A stretch of DNA of 64,000 bases. Source: Ilex aquifolium (Eukaryota > Streptophyta > Magnoliopsida > Aquifoliales > Aquifoliaceae). The stretch lies in the NCBI GenBank assembly GCA_951799425.1, contig OX637409.1, positions 18,029,960 through 18,093,959 on the forward strand, read 5' to 3'. Below are positions 23,481-35,104 of this stretch, one piece after another. A model generated the notes under the pieces. That model worked only from the letters and a program-made list of their open reading frames with translations, was not told where the DNA came from and ran no database searches. The position numbers and the translations under genes are program-made. The first letter of the stretch is position 1, and every line of letters starts with the position of its first letter.

Positions 23481-26400
23481 TCCTACTGCGTAACTTATTA
23501 GCAAATAGGGTATATATAGGGATAGTGAGGTTAACTGAATTCAATACTTTTGTATCGAAAGATTTATTGCCAGATTACGCATAAGATTTGATGAATCTTT
23601 TATGGATTTACCTCATAAATTCACATTTTTTAATATCTTTGTCGAGATTTCTTTTATAAATACTTTGAAAAATTACCTTCATATCGATTCCTTATTTAAT
23701 GTGCACTACTATTTGACAAAGTTGTAAATAGGTCTTACTAATTGATGTAGCCGTGTGACATGTAGTGTGCAACAAGCAATTTACCTAATGGCTAGTTTCT
23801 TTTTGCTCCAATGACTTGTTTCTCCTAATTTCTTAAAAACGGCTATTATTTAGCTATTATTTCCTGACAAGTGATTACCAGCTAACGCTTTTACTTTACT
23901 CATAAACGCGCCTTGTTTAATATCTCTACTGATATTTCATTTATAATACTTTCAAAATATTACCTTCGTAGCACTTCCTTAATAAACCAAGTTTTTCCTA
24001 GTGTATAACTCACTAGCAAATGAACTTTATATACAGATAGTGAGGTCAACTTAATTCAATACTTTTCTATCTAAACATTTATTACCGATTAAAAATCTTT
24101 TATGGATTTTCCACATAAACTCGTATTTTTTAATATCTCAACCGAGATATCTTTTATAAATGCTTTGAAAAAATTACCTTCATAGTGCTTCCTTATTTAA
24201 TGTACACTACTATTTGACAAAGTTGTAGATAGATCCTACTAATTGATGTAGATGTGTGGCATGTAGCATGCAACAACCTTTTTATCTAACGTCTAGTTTC
24301 TTTTTACTTCAATGGCTTGTTTCTCCTAATTTCTTAAAAACGGTTAGTTTCTCGCTATTATTTTCCGACAATTGGGTACCATCTAACGCTTTTACTTTGC
24401 TCATAAATGCGCATTTTATAATATCTCTGCAGAGATTTCTTTTATAATGCTTTCAAAAAATAACCTTTGCAGCACTTCCTTAGTAAACCAATTTTTTCCT
24501 AATGCATAACTCATTAGCAAATCATGTTTATATAGGTATAGTGAGGTTAACTTAATACAATACTTTTCTATCTTAACATATATTGCCAGATTACGCACCA
24601 AATTTGTCAAATCTTTCATGGATATTCCTCATAAAATTGCCTTTTTATTATCTCTGCTGATTTTTCCTTTACAAATGCTTTAAAAAATTATCATCATAGC
24701 GCTTCCTTATTTAATGTGCAATACTATTTGACAAAGTTATAGATAGGTCCTACTAATTGATGTAGATGTGTGGCATGTAGCATGCAACTAGTGTGCAACA
24801 ACCTTTTTATCTAATTTCTTTCTACTGTAATGGCATCTTTCTTCTAATTTTCTAAAAACGGCTAGTTTTTAGCTATTATTTCCAAACTATTCGTTTCTAG
24901 CTAATGTTTTTACTTTGCTCATAAACACGCCTTTTTTAATATCTCTGGCGAGATTCTTTTATAAATGCTTTCAAAAAATTACCTTCGTAGCACTTCTTTA
25001 GTTCACCAAGTTTTTCCTAGTGCATAACTCACTAGCAAATCCGATTTATACTGGGATAGTAAAGTTAACTTAATTCAATACTTTTATATCGAAACATTTG
25101 TTGTCAGATTGCGTATCAGATTTGTCGAATCTTTCATGGATTTTCCTCATAAACTAGCCTTTCTTAATGTCTCTGCCGAAATTTCTTTTATAAATGTTTT
25201 GAAAAAATTACCTTCATAGTACTTCCTTATTTAATGTGCACTACTATTTGACAAAGTTATAGATAGGTTCTACTAATTGATGTAACCGTGTGGCATGTAG
25301 CATGCAACAACCTTTTTATCTAACTGCTAGTTTATTTCTGCTCCAGTGGCTTCTTTCTCCTAATTTCTTAAAAACGGCTAGTTTCTAGCTATTATTTTCC
25401 TACAATTGGTTTTCAGCTAACGCTTTTACTTTGCTCGTAATCGTGCCTTTTTTTAATATCTCTGCCAAGATTCTTTTATAAATGCTTTCAAAAAATTACC
25501 TTCGTAGCACTTTTTTAGTTAACCAATTTTTTCCTAGTGCATAACTCACTAGCAAATCAGGTTTATATAGGGATAGTGAGGTTAGCTTAATTCAATACTT
25601 TTGTATCTAAACATTTATTGTCAGATTATGCACCGGATTTGTCGAATCTTTCATGGATTTTCCTCATAAACTCGTCTTTTTAAATATCTCAGCCAAGATT
25701 TCTTTTTTAAATGCTTTGAAAAAATTACCTTCATAGCGCTTCCTTATTTAATGTGCACCACTATTTGAAAAAGTTGTAGATAGGTCCTACTAATTGATGT
25801 ATAGCCGTGTGGCATGTAGCATGCAACTAGCGTGCAACAACCTTTTTATCTAACGACTAGTTTCTTTCTACTCTAATGGCTTCTTTCTTCTAATTTCCTA
25901 AAAACAGCTAGTTTCTAGTTATTATTTTCCGACAATTGGTTGCTAGCTAACACTTTTACTTTGCTCATAAACGTGCCTTTTAATATCTCTCCCGAGATTT
26001 CTTTTATAATGCTTTCAAAAAATAACCTTCATAGCACTTACTTTGTAAACCAAGTTTTTCCTAATGCATAACTCACTAGCAAATCAGGTTTATATAGGGA
26101 TAGTGAGGTTAGCTAAATTCAATACTTTGGTATCTAAACATGCATTGTCAGATTACACCTCAAATTTGTCGAATCTTTCATGAATTTTTCTCATAAACTC
26201 GTCTTTTTTAATATCTCTGCCAAGATTTCTTTTATAAATACTTTGAAAAAATTACCTTCATAGTGCTTCCTTATTTAATATGCACTACTATTTGACAATG
26301 TTTTAGATAAGTCCTACTAATTGATGTAGCCATGCAACTAGCGTGCAATAACCTTTTATCTAACGTCTAGTTTTTTCCTGCTCCAATGGCTTATTTCTCC

Positions 26401-27110
26401 TAATTTCTTAAAAACTGCTAGTTTCTAGCTATTGTTTACCGACAATTGGTTGCCAGTTAACGTTTTTACTTTGCTCTTAAACACGCCTTTTTTAATATCT
26501 CTGTAGAGATTTCTTTTATAACACTTTCAAAAAATAACATTCGTAGCACTTCCTTAGTAAACCAAGTTTTTCCTAGTGCATTACTCCTAGCAAATTAGGT
26601 TTATATAGGGATAGTGAGGTTAACTTAATTCTATATTTTTCTATGTAAACATTTGTTGCCAGATCACGCATCATATTTTTTTAATCTTTCATGGATTTTC
26701 CTCATAAACTCACTTTTTTAATATCTCTGCCGATATTTCTTTTATAAATGCTTTGAAAAATTACCTTCATAGCGCTTCCTTATTTAATGTGCACTACTAT
26801 TTGACAAAGTTGTAGATAAGTCCTACTAATTGATGTAGCTGTGTGCATTGTAGCATGCAACAACCTTTTTATCTAACAGCTAGTTTATTTCTACTCTAAT
26901 GGTTTATTTCTTATAATTTTTTAAATGCGGCTAGTTTCTAGCTATTATTTCTCAATAATTGGTTTCCAGCTAACATTTTTACTTTGCTTATAAACGCACA
27001 TTTTTAATATCTCCGTCGAGATTCTTTTATAAATGCTTTCAAAAAATTACCTTCATAGCACTTCTTTAGTTAACCAAATTTTTTCTAGTATATCACTCAC
27101 TAGCAAGTTT
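23481..27110 (-). promoter_or_regulatory. Tandem array of about seven ~510-bp promoter-like repeats, unit 1
   Basis: Each repeat contains, read on the minus strand, a TATA box of type CTATATAAACC (plus-strand positions about 23510, 24030, 24528, 25048 [degenerate], 25562, 26090, 26602). It also contains a dyad AGATT(N5)AATCT about 70-80 bp upstream, two diverged ~70-bp submodules around AATCTCGGCAGAGATATT, and a block with CTTTGTCAAATAGTAGTGC. The first repeat joins the MBD-beta leader directly, with its TATA box about 30-40 bp from the leader start. The array is therefore a multimerised core promoter rather than unrelated satellite. It ends at 27110, where an internal deletion fuses it to the GRF-gene upstream region. 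Confidence 0.6.
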
Positions 27111-27473
27111 TTAGGATGAGCCCAATTTTTAGGATGCCAGTTTCCATGTTCATGCAGTAATGAAGACCCACTATAACCTACATGAACATGCTTCAAAATC
27201 CAAACATCAATAGGGCTGCCCATCAATAGTCCTACATGAGCTGGACTAACACAATTTCACCACTACTAATGTCACTGCTCAGCAAGTCAACCAACAGCTT
27301 TATATATATATATATGCATAAATGCAGATCTATGCCCATATATACATATATATGAATATATCTATGCATATATGCAGATCTATGCCCATATATACATATA
27401 TATATATAGATCTATGTATATATATGCATATATAAATAGATCTAACAGATAATCTAAAGTTTAAAACTTTACC
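27111..27473 (-). other. GRF-gene intron 1 remnant with AT minisatellite, unit 1
   Basis: Matches 46437-46859 and 62905-63310. It contains an AT-rich minisatellite (about 27298-27450) built from words such as agatctatg and catatatgcag. The GRF zinc-finger exon that follows in units 2 and 3 is deleted here. Confidence 0.6.
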
Positions 27474-27690
27474 TTTTAGAGAGGGTTACAGAATGAGAGA
27501 TCTCGATGGAGATGGAAATTTGGCCCAACCAGATCTAAGCTTGAGAGAGACGAACAGCTTCAACGTTGGGCAGGCGCGTAGCTTCAACAAGCAGCTTCAA
27601 TGGAGTCGTCACAGAGAGAGACGAACGAGAGAGGGAGCTTGGTTGAGCAACAATTCGAAGAAAGGGAGAAAGGGCCCTTTTTATACTTCC
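27474..27690 (-). promoter_or_regulatory. Orphan GRF-gene promoter and 5' untranslated exon, unit 1
   Basis: On the minus strand TATAAAAA (27678-27685) precedes a CT-rich leader (CTCTCTCGTTCGTCTCTCTC) without ATG, which ends at a splice donor (CTAAAAG then GTAAAG, exon end about 27473). The same arrangement in units 2 and 3 leads to a GRF zinc-finger exon. In this unit that exon has been lost, so the promoter would drive nothing recognisable. A plus-strand frame of 128 codons (27493-27879) is antisense to this leader and is not credible. Confidence 0.6.
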
Positions 27691-28119
27691 AACCAAAAAG
27701 TCCCAAATTTGTTGTTAATGGGGTTCGGAGGTGAGACCTTTAATGAGGTTGGGCAAAACAACTTAGATGGAAAAAAAATAAAAAAAACTACCAAATGCGT
27801 TTTTTTTTTTTTTTTTTTTTTGTCCAAAGTAGAAAACAAAAAACAAAAACGGTTAACAAACGGAGCCCAAGATATCTAGATTTTTGCTTCTCAAATATGG
27901 GATATGACAATCTATTCCATTGATAGAAAGCCTCAAACAAACAATATATTCAACTTAGAAAGACAATGCAGGTAATAAAAACAACTAGTCACCCAAAAAA
28001 ATAAAAGAAATCTGATTAGGGAAAAGTGAACCTAAAATGGTATAAACTTTTATACAACGAAACAGATCTAATAATTTGAGATTGAAATTTCGAGAACAAT
28101 CCAAAGAAGAGTGAATTAG
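27691..28119. other. Region between GRF promoter and MBD-delta, unit 1
   Basis: Contains the MBD-delta 3' side. A poly-T run lies at about 27801-27821. On the minus strand a stretch near 27870-27910 (catatttgagaagcaaaaat) may be the remnant of the last MBD exon. No intact gene. Confidence 0.35.
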
Positions 28120-28736
28120 ATTGTCAACATGACAAGCACTTTTTCCGCCATGGTCTACCATCCATCTATCAGGTAAGACAAAACCCACTCGATTGATTTT
28201 TAATGGCCCTAGGGCTGGAGATTGATCTGGTGCGGCTACTCACCAGCTCTATCTACTATCCCTAGGATTGGCCCTAGAGGTTAAGCTTCAAGGTGGTGGC
28301 GACCTGGCAAGGCTGATTGTGTCGAGTTTGGCTCTGGCATGAGCAGATTTGCAACAGCAGCATTTCCTTCATTTGAAACTGGTCCCATATCCTGAGATTC
28401 ATGTTCAGGGCTATTTTCTGTGGCTGCTGCTATAGGGTACAGTTCTGGTGCTGGCAAATTTTCACTAGCAACAGCTTCTTGGTTGGGAAGCACTGGCCTA
28501 ACAACTTGAAATTCGGGCACTGGGCCACCTTCCAAGGCGCGTGGTTGGGGAATTGGTACCATTTTCTGCAGATTTTCACTGGCAGGATTTGTCTTATTCG
28601 AAGGAACAGGAATAGCATCTTGAGCTTTATTAATTTTGGTACCGACTTGCAAAGCTGCAAGTACTGGATCCCATTCAATGTCATCATATAATGGAGTACA
28701 ATGAATAAAATCCATGTAGTCAAAATTCTCTAACAT
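28120..28736 (-). pseudogene. MBD-delta, unit 1
   Basis: Starts at ATG 28734-28736 (MLENFDYMDFIH). About 150 codons are open: an acidic/Pro-rich region with VLPNQEAVASENL, GPVSNEGNAAVANLLMPEPNS and LPGRHHLEA. Then come a TAA (28281-28283), further stops, and a one-base frameshift near 28220. In the next frame it reads VLPDRWMVDHGGKSACHVDN, an MBD start with four residues missing (the R-x-R segment). The paralogues have a GTAAAT donor after the last codon; here it is CTAATT, so the splice site is lost. The N-terminal part aligns with beta around VLPNQ / ELPNH and LLMPEP / LLMLED. The family role is methyl-DNA or AT-rich DNA binding in the nucleus, but this copy is inactive. Confidence 0.68.
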
Positions 28737-29270
28737 TTCCCAACACACTCAAAAAGGGGGAAGGGTTACGTTTTCTCAGGAGAACAATCAGCACATTGCA
28801 TACTCAAGTGAAATGCAATGAACAACCACCATGCCCTCTACCTCATGAGGTTCTCATCACTTATGAACATGTAATGGAAAGAAAGTTGTGTGTGACAAGG
28901 AATGAACAAGAAACAAAAAGCAAAGCAAAGGATAATTATTTTCTCTGTCTAACAGAGTTTTTCTAATGCGCAACACAGCCTCAAATTGGGTATATATTGG
29001 TATGGAGAGACTGGTTTTAAATTATGTAACGTCTCTCTGACAATTTATGGCAAGATTGGGCATCAGATTTTTCGAATCTTATACAAAATTTCTGCATATA
29101 ATCAATTTTATCATATCTCCAGCAAGATTTTATTATAAATGATTCAAAAAACTTACCTTTGTAGCGCCACTAGACATAAAAGTTTGCTTCCATTTGATTA
29201 AATAATAAATAGGCCCTATTAATCTATACATGCGTGTTCAGTGTTCAAAAAATTGGCCGAGTCCAATAAG
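28737..29270 (-). promoter_or_regulatory. MBD-delta leader and single-copy promoter module, unit 1
   Basis: On the minus strand a TATA-like stretch (28989-28997) lies about 35 bp from a leader containing AGAAAAACTCTG. Further upstream are the dyad AGATTCGAAAAATCT (about 29069-29083) and the sequence CAAATGGAAGCAAAC. These elements, in this order, match the repeated unit at 23481-27110, but here there is only one copy. Confidence 0.5.
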
Positions 29271-31389
29271 ACTTCGTTGAGAGCATATTCGACTCGACAC
29301 TTTCCATTCCTATTCCGTACTACACTTTGTATAAATCATGGGTCTTACTCGACTTGTGGTTGACTAGGAGACATCTCGGTCAACTCCATCGAGTCGACTG
29401 AGTCAGCTTCATCAACTCACAGCATACTGGCTAATACCGTCCCTTGATTTGGCTTGAATCTCCTTTTGCCAACTTTCGAACAAATTTTGAAAGTACCTTG
29501 AGATTCGAAGTGTCATTTTTCATTGAAAGAGGTATCCTTTTGTTCTTGATGATCTAACTTCATGAAGGTTTTTATCTCATAGTTCTATAGAAAATGATTT
29601 TTAGTCTAACAAAGACTTGAACACACATACAAAAAAAAAGTTTATGCACAACATGTAATTAACAAACAGAATAGGTCAGGGTTTCACAATTGAGAATATA
29701 AGGTTTTGATTTAAGGATTGGTTGAGCTTGCATTAGTTGAACTTTAAGGATGATTTTGGGGAATGTTTAATTGATAAGCCATTACGAATTTCTGGATGGC
29801 AATGGAAATATAAAGTTTTCGATTATGACGGTAAAATAGAATAAGATAAGGGCCTTAGGATTTGGGTTTAGGGATTAAAGAACAAAAATTGCCTGACTTA
29901 TGACTCCATTTATTCGCAACAATGCTTAAATCTAAAAAAATATGTAAAAACAAATTACGAAGTAAAAGAAGGGAATAGAAGTTAAGGTTTCAAGGAATCT
30001 CGACCTGAAGAAATGAATAGAGTCTGGTCAATAGAATAAAGCAAATACTCTGAAGAATGTTACTAATCATCAACTTGTTTATAGTCTGCAAAAAGTTGCT
30101 CATGTAGAAAAGCAGCTTAGAAACTATCCAATTTTAAAACTCATAATAGATAATGAGCTTAATAAACCAATTAGGACAAATTAATTCCAAACAAATAAAG
30201 GATTACACAAGCTCACAAGCAAACAAGTGACCAGCCTCTGTATTCATTAAAGAGAATAATAATAACTGCAATAATAACAAGAACATTGGTCAAATTGATC
30301 AGCCTACCTCTAGATGAAAAGAATCTTGGTGTTCTTAATAAAAACGGCTTATATTGGTGCATGGACAACAAAAGCGGTGAATAACGAGATCCCCTTAACA
30401 ATCAAATAATTTCAAAATATATGCATAAATAAAAAGAAAAAACTACTTCAGTCACTTTATTAGTAGACCGAAGTCCCACTAAATTTTAAAGTAGGAAGTG
30501 TAGGAAGAAAAAGGGAAGTGTGATCGCTAGTTTGATCGCCCCCCCCCCCCCCCCCCCCCAACACAGACACACAACCCAAAACCCGCAATTTCAGATTTAG
30601 TTTTTGTTTTCTTTGTTTTTGGGATGTGATTATATTTGATTGGTAGACAAGTGCGTTTGTGTGTGGGAGAGAGGGGGAAGGGAAAGAAAGATTCTAAAGC
30701 AATGTTGTGTACTTGCTGCTGAAGGATGTCGACCAAAGATGGCAATTATAAACAAACAGAACAGAGAGTTCAAATAGGATATGTGGTGAGTTTTAATAAG
30801 GTGAGATTCAGTTTTTCTATTTCTTGAAAAAAAGGGATCTGTTATGCCACAGTACTTTCAGAATTTTCGTGAGATGTCACTAGAATTGTCAAAAACCTCA
30901 GAGCTAAACGTAATTCATCCATTTTTCAATGGAAATGAATTAACTGGAATTGACATTTTCATATTACTAAACTTAGATGTCTCTAATTTTTAGTTTACTT
31001 GACTTGCCACTTAGATAACATTCACATGTGCTTAGATTTCTTTACAAAGCAAAACAGTGTTATATTTTTTACTTTCCAAGGCAAAAGAAGTATGTCCAAA
31101 AATTCCAACCATAATGCGCCAAAATATTCAAAAGTTGATGTCTCAAAGTAGCTGCATTCTGAATATTTTTCCATACTGCAAATCAACAATAGATATTCTA
31201 ACTGAAATCGATGAAGTACTACTAGTCAGCTAAATGAAGCTTACCTAAAGATGAGGGAATACTAGTCCACAAAGTTTTCATGCTTCGCCATTTAAAAATT
31301 TAGGCTCCTGATTTGACACACAATTTTGTATGTGCTTCTCACTCTTTCCATTTTCTTCACAAATTCATTCTATAATTATCATGCTTCAA
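29271..31389. other. Duplicated region without a confident gene (unit 1)
   Basis: Very similar to 49452-51629. A pyrimidine-rich, leader-like stretch on the minus strand (about 30560-30770) adjoins a poly-C tract. A 62-codon minus frame (30213-30401) with a hydrophobic segment (LINLTNVLVIIAVIIILF) begins with TTG, not ATG. It differs by two amino acids between units, so it is not convincing. Confidence 0.4.
30539..30559. repeat. Poly-C homopolymer
   Basis: Twenty-one consecutive C, followed by aacacagacacacaaccc. The unit 2 counterpart (50768-50792) is interrupted by one T and followed by a longer CA repeat. Confidence 0.95.
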
Positions 31390-32165
31390 TAACTTCTTTG
31401 TATCACTCAATTTGGCTTTGTAGAATTATATTAGAGATCGACAGACAGCTCTAAACATGATGTCATCATATCACTATCAACCATTTCAGCCTCGTTCAAA
31501 CTTCCCAATCTTGAGGGGAAAAAAATCAAAATTTTCAAGTGCAGCTAGCCACATCTACACTTCTACAGCCATTCCATTCCCCATCCAATTTCTTTGAGCA
31601 ACCTGAAGACTCTAGAGCAGCAACCCTCTTTACATTACTAAGAACCATCACATTGTATATTATACATTTATACTACATCCTTTGGCGCCAATCTCAAACA
31701 TTGATGTAAAAATATATTTGAATCTCCCATTGTAATACCTTGACTGGATCAACCACCCTAGTGGCAAACATCTGCCTCCAAATCTGCATTCTCCATGCTC
31801 TCCCAACTCCACAATTCCGTCTTTTAGATTGTTACAAAGTGACTACATTTGACCTCAACCGGGCCATCTTCTTCTGACCCACCAATATCTGGGCCTTCAG
31901 CACCCTTAACTCTGTCACGCATTTCATCAAACATTTCAATACTTTACTCACTTTGTCATGCTAACATTGCAAACTAATCGTAACATACTAGTATATATAT
32001 GTCAAGCAAAGGCACCTCCCTCAAGCTTCATCATTCTGTAAGGATTAAAGCCAAATCCCTTTTCAGGTCCTTTACTGGCAAACTAATTGATCGCAATCCG
32101 AAACATGCACATTGTTCAAAAACACCATACCCTTTGTTTTAACACTTTTACAGAACAACCAGCAA
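31390..32165 (-). pseudogene. Decayed PPR gene fragment, unit 1 (copy 2)
   Basis: Aligns with about 1842-2880 of the PPR pseudogene: catcatatcactatcaac versus the region at 1905, tagccacatc...ccattccatt, ctttgagcaacc, cacgcatttcatcaaac, caagcttcatc. It has large internal deletions. No reading frame of useful length remains, and the 5' half of the gene is missing. It marks the right end of the duplication unit. Confidence 0.75.
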
Positions 32166-33548
32166 GCTAAGTTAGCAAGAGAGAGCACGTCAGACAAGAA
32201 AAAGAGGAGGGGCTACTATACATATGGTCGGTGAGTGTGTTGAAGGACTTGTGGGAAATCGAAGAGAAAAAAGCTTGATAGAAAAACAGTAAATATGAAA
32301 CGAGTTGCAGCCCGTCACGTGCTTGGCATTAGAAAATTTAGACCGATAGAAAGACTCGATTAATATAATTAGAGAGTTTAAGGGTTCAATTGATATAAAA
32401 AAAAAATTAAAGATTTAATTGACACAAGAGTTATAAATTGAAGGTTATATGTATAATTTACTCTAGTTTAAACCAAGAGCTACTATCAGTTAGTTTCAAT
32501 TAAGTCGTAATTGAAATGACACTTTTTAATTCGAAATCATCGATTTTTCGTGAATTATTTGGATTATCTGACAAGTCTTTGAGTCGGTCCAAAATTATTT
32601 AAGTCGCGGTTATTGAATTTGTTCATTTCCATAACATGATTATATGCCTGGAATTTTTAATTTTGTTCAGCTATTTTTTTTTTTTATGAAAAATGTCTTA
32701 ATACAGTTCGATACTATTTTTATGTGAACAGTAAACTTCGACTCTTCCGGTCACTGGCATTTCTAATTCTGGGGTAGTATTGACACCATCCATATGGTTC
32801 CTATTCCTGCATTCAAAGACCTAGAGAGGCGTTTGGTTCATGGGGAAAAAATGGATTAATTGGTGGAATTGAGAAAAAATAGTATAGCGTTACGTTTGGT
32901 ACGCAATAATGTCTTTAAGTAAGAATGGAATGGATATGGGAATGAAATAAACTTGGAAATAGAATAGAATGTGTATTACCATTTCAATGTTTGACAATTA
33001 ATTAGGATTAAGTCTAGGGATGAAATTCACATTTCATTCCAAGATTTGGAATTTCTATTGGAATGAAATGAAATTTAATCAAAATAACTTTTTTATCATA
33101 GAATTTTTAACTTATTGCATACTCCATTATAATGAGTACTTCTATTAATTTTAAAACTTTACAAATTAGATTAATATGTTATAAATAAAGTCGCAAAGAA
33201 GCAAATTAATATAGAAAATTACTCGGTTATGATTCAGTTGGTTAGCTCTCGTGCTGATAACGTGTTATAAAACAAGCAAATCAATGTAAGTGCAAATAAC
33301 TAATTCAAACAAACAAATTAAAAGATAGAACTGATACTGAAAGATAGAGAGATATATATTTCCTTCGGTGTCTATTGATTCTACAACTTAAGGCATTTTT
33401 ATAGTCACATTTCAGCATTGTCGGAAGAAAGGTGGGGAACTATACATTAAATATGATAACTATTCATGCATTGTAAGGTCATGTCTAAACACTATTTGCT
33501 ACTATTTATGTATAATAGTCATCCAAATCATAATAGTATTTATAACAA
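32166..33548. other. Non-coding right end of unit 1
   Basis: AT-rich. The part 32166-32890 matches 52411-53230. From 32820 on it contains words common to plant MITE remnants (ggcgtttggttcatgg, cgtttggtacgc) and an imperfect inverted pair around 32940-33060 (aatgaaat / atttcatt), but no clean ends. No gene. Confidence 0.4.
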
Positions 33549-33589
33549 ATAAAACTTCCCAAGAGATGGATATGAAGAATTAAGCTTTA

Positions 33590-34370
33590 TTTTTAGGGTA
33601 AATTATACCCTGAGCCCTTGAAGTTTATCACTTAATTATATAGACCGCCTCACATTTGAAATATTACACTCATACCTCTTATCAGTGGCGGTTGAGTAAC
33701 TCAGCTAATGGAACTAAGTAAAAGACCAAAATACCCCAATTAAATATGGAAGTTATTAGGATAATTACACTTTGACTCATAGAGGTTTGTCATTTAATCA
33801 TCTAAACTCCTTACATTTGGAATATTACATCCAGACCCTCTAAAGTTTGTGCGCATGCAACACATATACCTCTATCGTTAATATTTATTACTATAACCAC
33901 TGTAATTTTATTATGTGATCATAATACATAAAACATATCAATACTTGTACTATTTAGGTTTTTTTTTTTTGGAGAAAAATTTGTTTTTTGTTGTCTTATT
34001 CTATTAGACAATATAATAGAATATAAATGGGTATTAATTTTTGTTCTTTGATATATTTGTACCTATTACATTTGAGATTTTGTTTGGTTTTATTTGAACA
34101 GATGGTATAATAGAACATAAAAATGTATTGATTAGGCCTATTTTACAAGTTTGTACTAATTATAAATTTTTTTAGAAAACATTGGGCTTTTATTTTTGGT
34201 TTTATGTCTATAAATGATATAATATAACATAAATTTGGTTGTAGAATTAAAATGTTGAATATTATGCACTAATGTTGGACCCCATACAAGAAAGGGCAAC
34301 ATTAAAATTATGTTGGCATATTATGAAATTCTAACGAATTTATTACCTAACATAGGCTGGGGTCTATGTA
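33590..34370. repeat. AT-rich repeat related to 3992-4960
   Basis: The start tttagggtaaattata and following words (cctcacatttgaaatattac, acataaaacatatcaatact) match the inverted-repeat element in unit 1. It is a partial copy and lacks the nested hAT-like element. Confidence 0.5.
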
Positions 34371-34429
34371 ATAGGTTTAAGAGAGAAAAAAGAAAATAAT
34401 ATGTGGGGTTTAAGATCATACCCTGGCCA

Positions 34430-35104
34430 AAATCTTCACCAATAATGGCAATTCACATCCAATGGAACGATCACCACCACATCTGAAACCAATCGATCCA
34501 AACCTCACATCTTGGTGATGGAGTTCCATTTGATAGACCATAAGCCAGTGCTATTACCAACCTGTTCCAATTAAATAGAAGCTCTAATCATGAACTCCTC
34601 AATGGTGTCAGCTTGACAAAAATAGATTTCCCACATGGGCCATTGTACATATCTCATCCCACCACCAGAAGGAAAAGGTGGCGGTTTAAGGAAAAAGAAA
34701 GTGGGAAGCAACCTAAAATTCTGGTCATAGACTTTCCTGAAAATCATGGTCATGGCACAATCCTCCAAGAAACGCCTTGTAAGAGAAATTTAACCACCAA
34801 AAAAAAATAAAAAAAATAAAAATAACACAACTGAAGCCAACACATTAGACAATCATGATTTGAAGATTGGGATTTGAATCAGCACATATGGCCTCTCTCT
34901 CTGATGAGGGTCCATAGTCTGCCGCCGAAGTAGAAAAAGTCACAATTTTAACAATCATAAGAACGGTAAAGAAAAAACAGAGTGAAGATGGCCACTACTG
35001 TCTTATGAAAACAAAATTTCTTTGTTCTTTTGTACTTTCAGGTATCGACAACTATCATCTGAGTGGCAATACATACAATTTTCATTACATAAAAGGATAC
35101 ACTT
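34430..35104 (-). other. Duplicated segment with an unidentified minus-strand frame (copy 2)
   Basis: Counterpart of 6430-7118. The minus frame 34571-34768 is open for 65 codons and contains MTMIFRKVYDQNFRLLP, PPPFPSGGG, QWPMWEIYFCQAD and TIEEFMIRASI, with an upstream ATG. The family is not recognised. It may be an exon of MBD-alpha or of a lost neighbour. The copy in unit 1 has stops. Confidence 0.35.

Larger units (their letters stand above)
3953..33548. repeat. Segmental duplication unit 1
   Basis: Order and sequence match unit 2 (33549-53244) along most of its length. Matched landmarks: 3953/33549, 13665/35105, 16945/36478, 19859/39270, 21898/39808, 23481/41440, 27111/46437, 28120/47475 and 31390/51630. 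Unit 1 is longer because it holds the copia element, an extra hAT-like element, a 2-kb insert, a second MBD-beta exon and more promoter repeats. It lacks the segment matching 43089-46430. Boundaries are approximate. Confidence 0.8.

Noticed and set aside
23481..27110. Tandem repeats considered as a CRISPR-like array
   Set aside because: Units are ~510 bp with no short direct repeats and unique spacers, and the organism is a plant.
27493..27879. 128-codon plus-strand frame beginning MRDLDGDG, also at 46884 and 63162
   Set aside because: It is antisense to a CT-rich untranslated leader with a TATA box and splice donor, and ends in poly-K from a poly-T/A tract. Its frame is not better conserved than the DNA.
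30213..30401. 62-codon frame with a hydrophobic segment, repeated at 50454-50642
   Set aside because: It begins with TTG, and the only internal ATG gives about 49 codons. The two copies differ at amino-acid level in line with general divergence; no family recognised.
32820..33560. Suspected MITE from words like cgtttggtacgc
   Set aside because: I could not find matching inverted ends or a target duplication.
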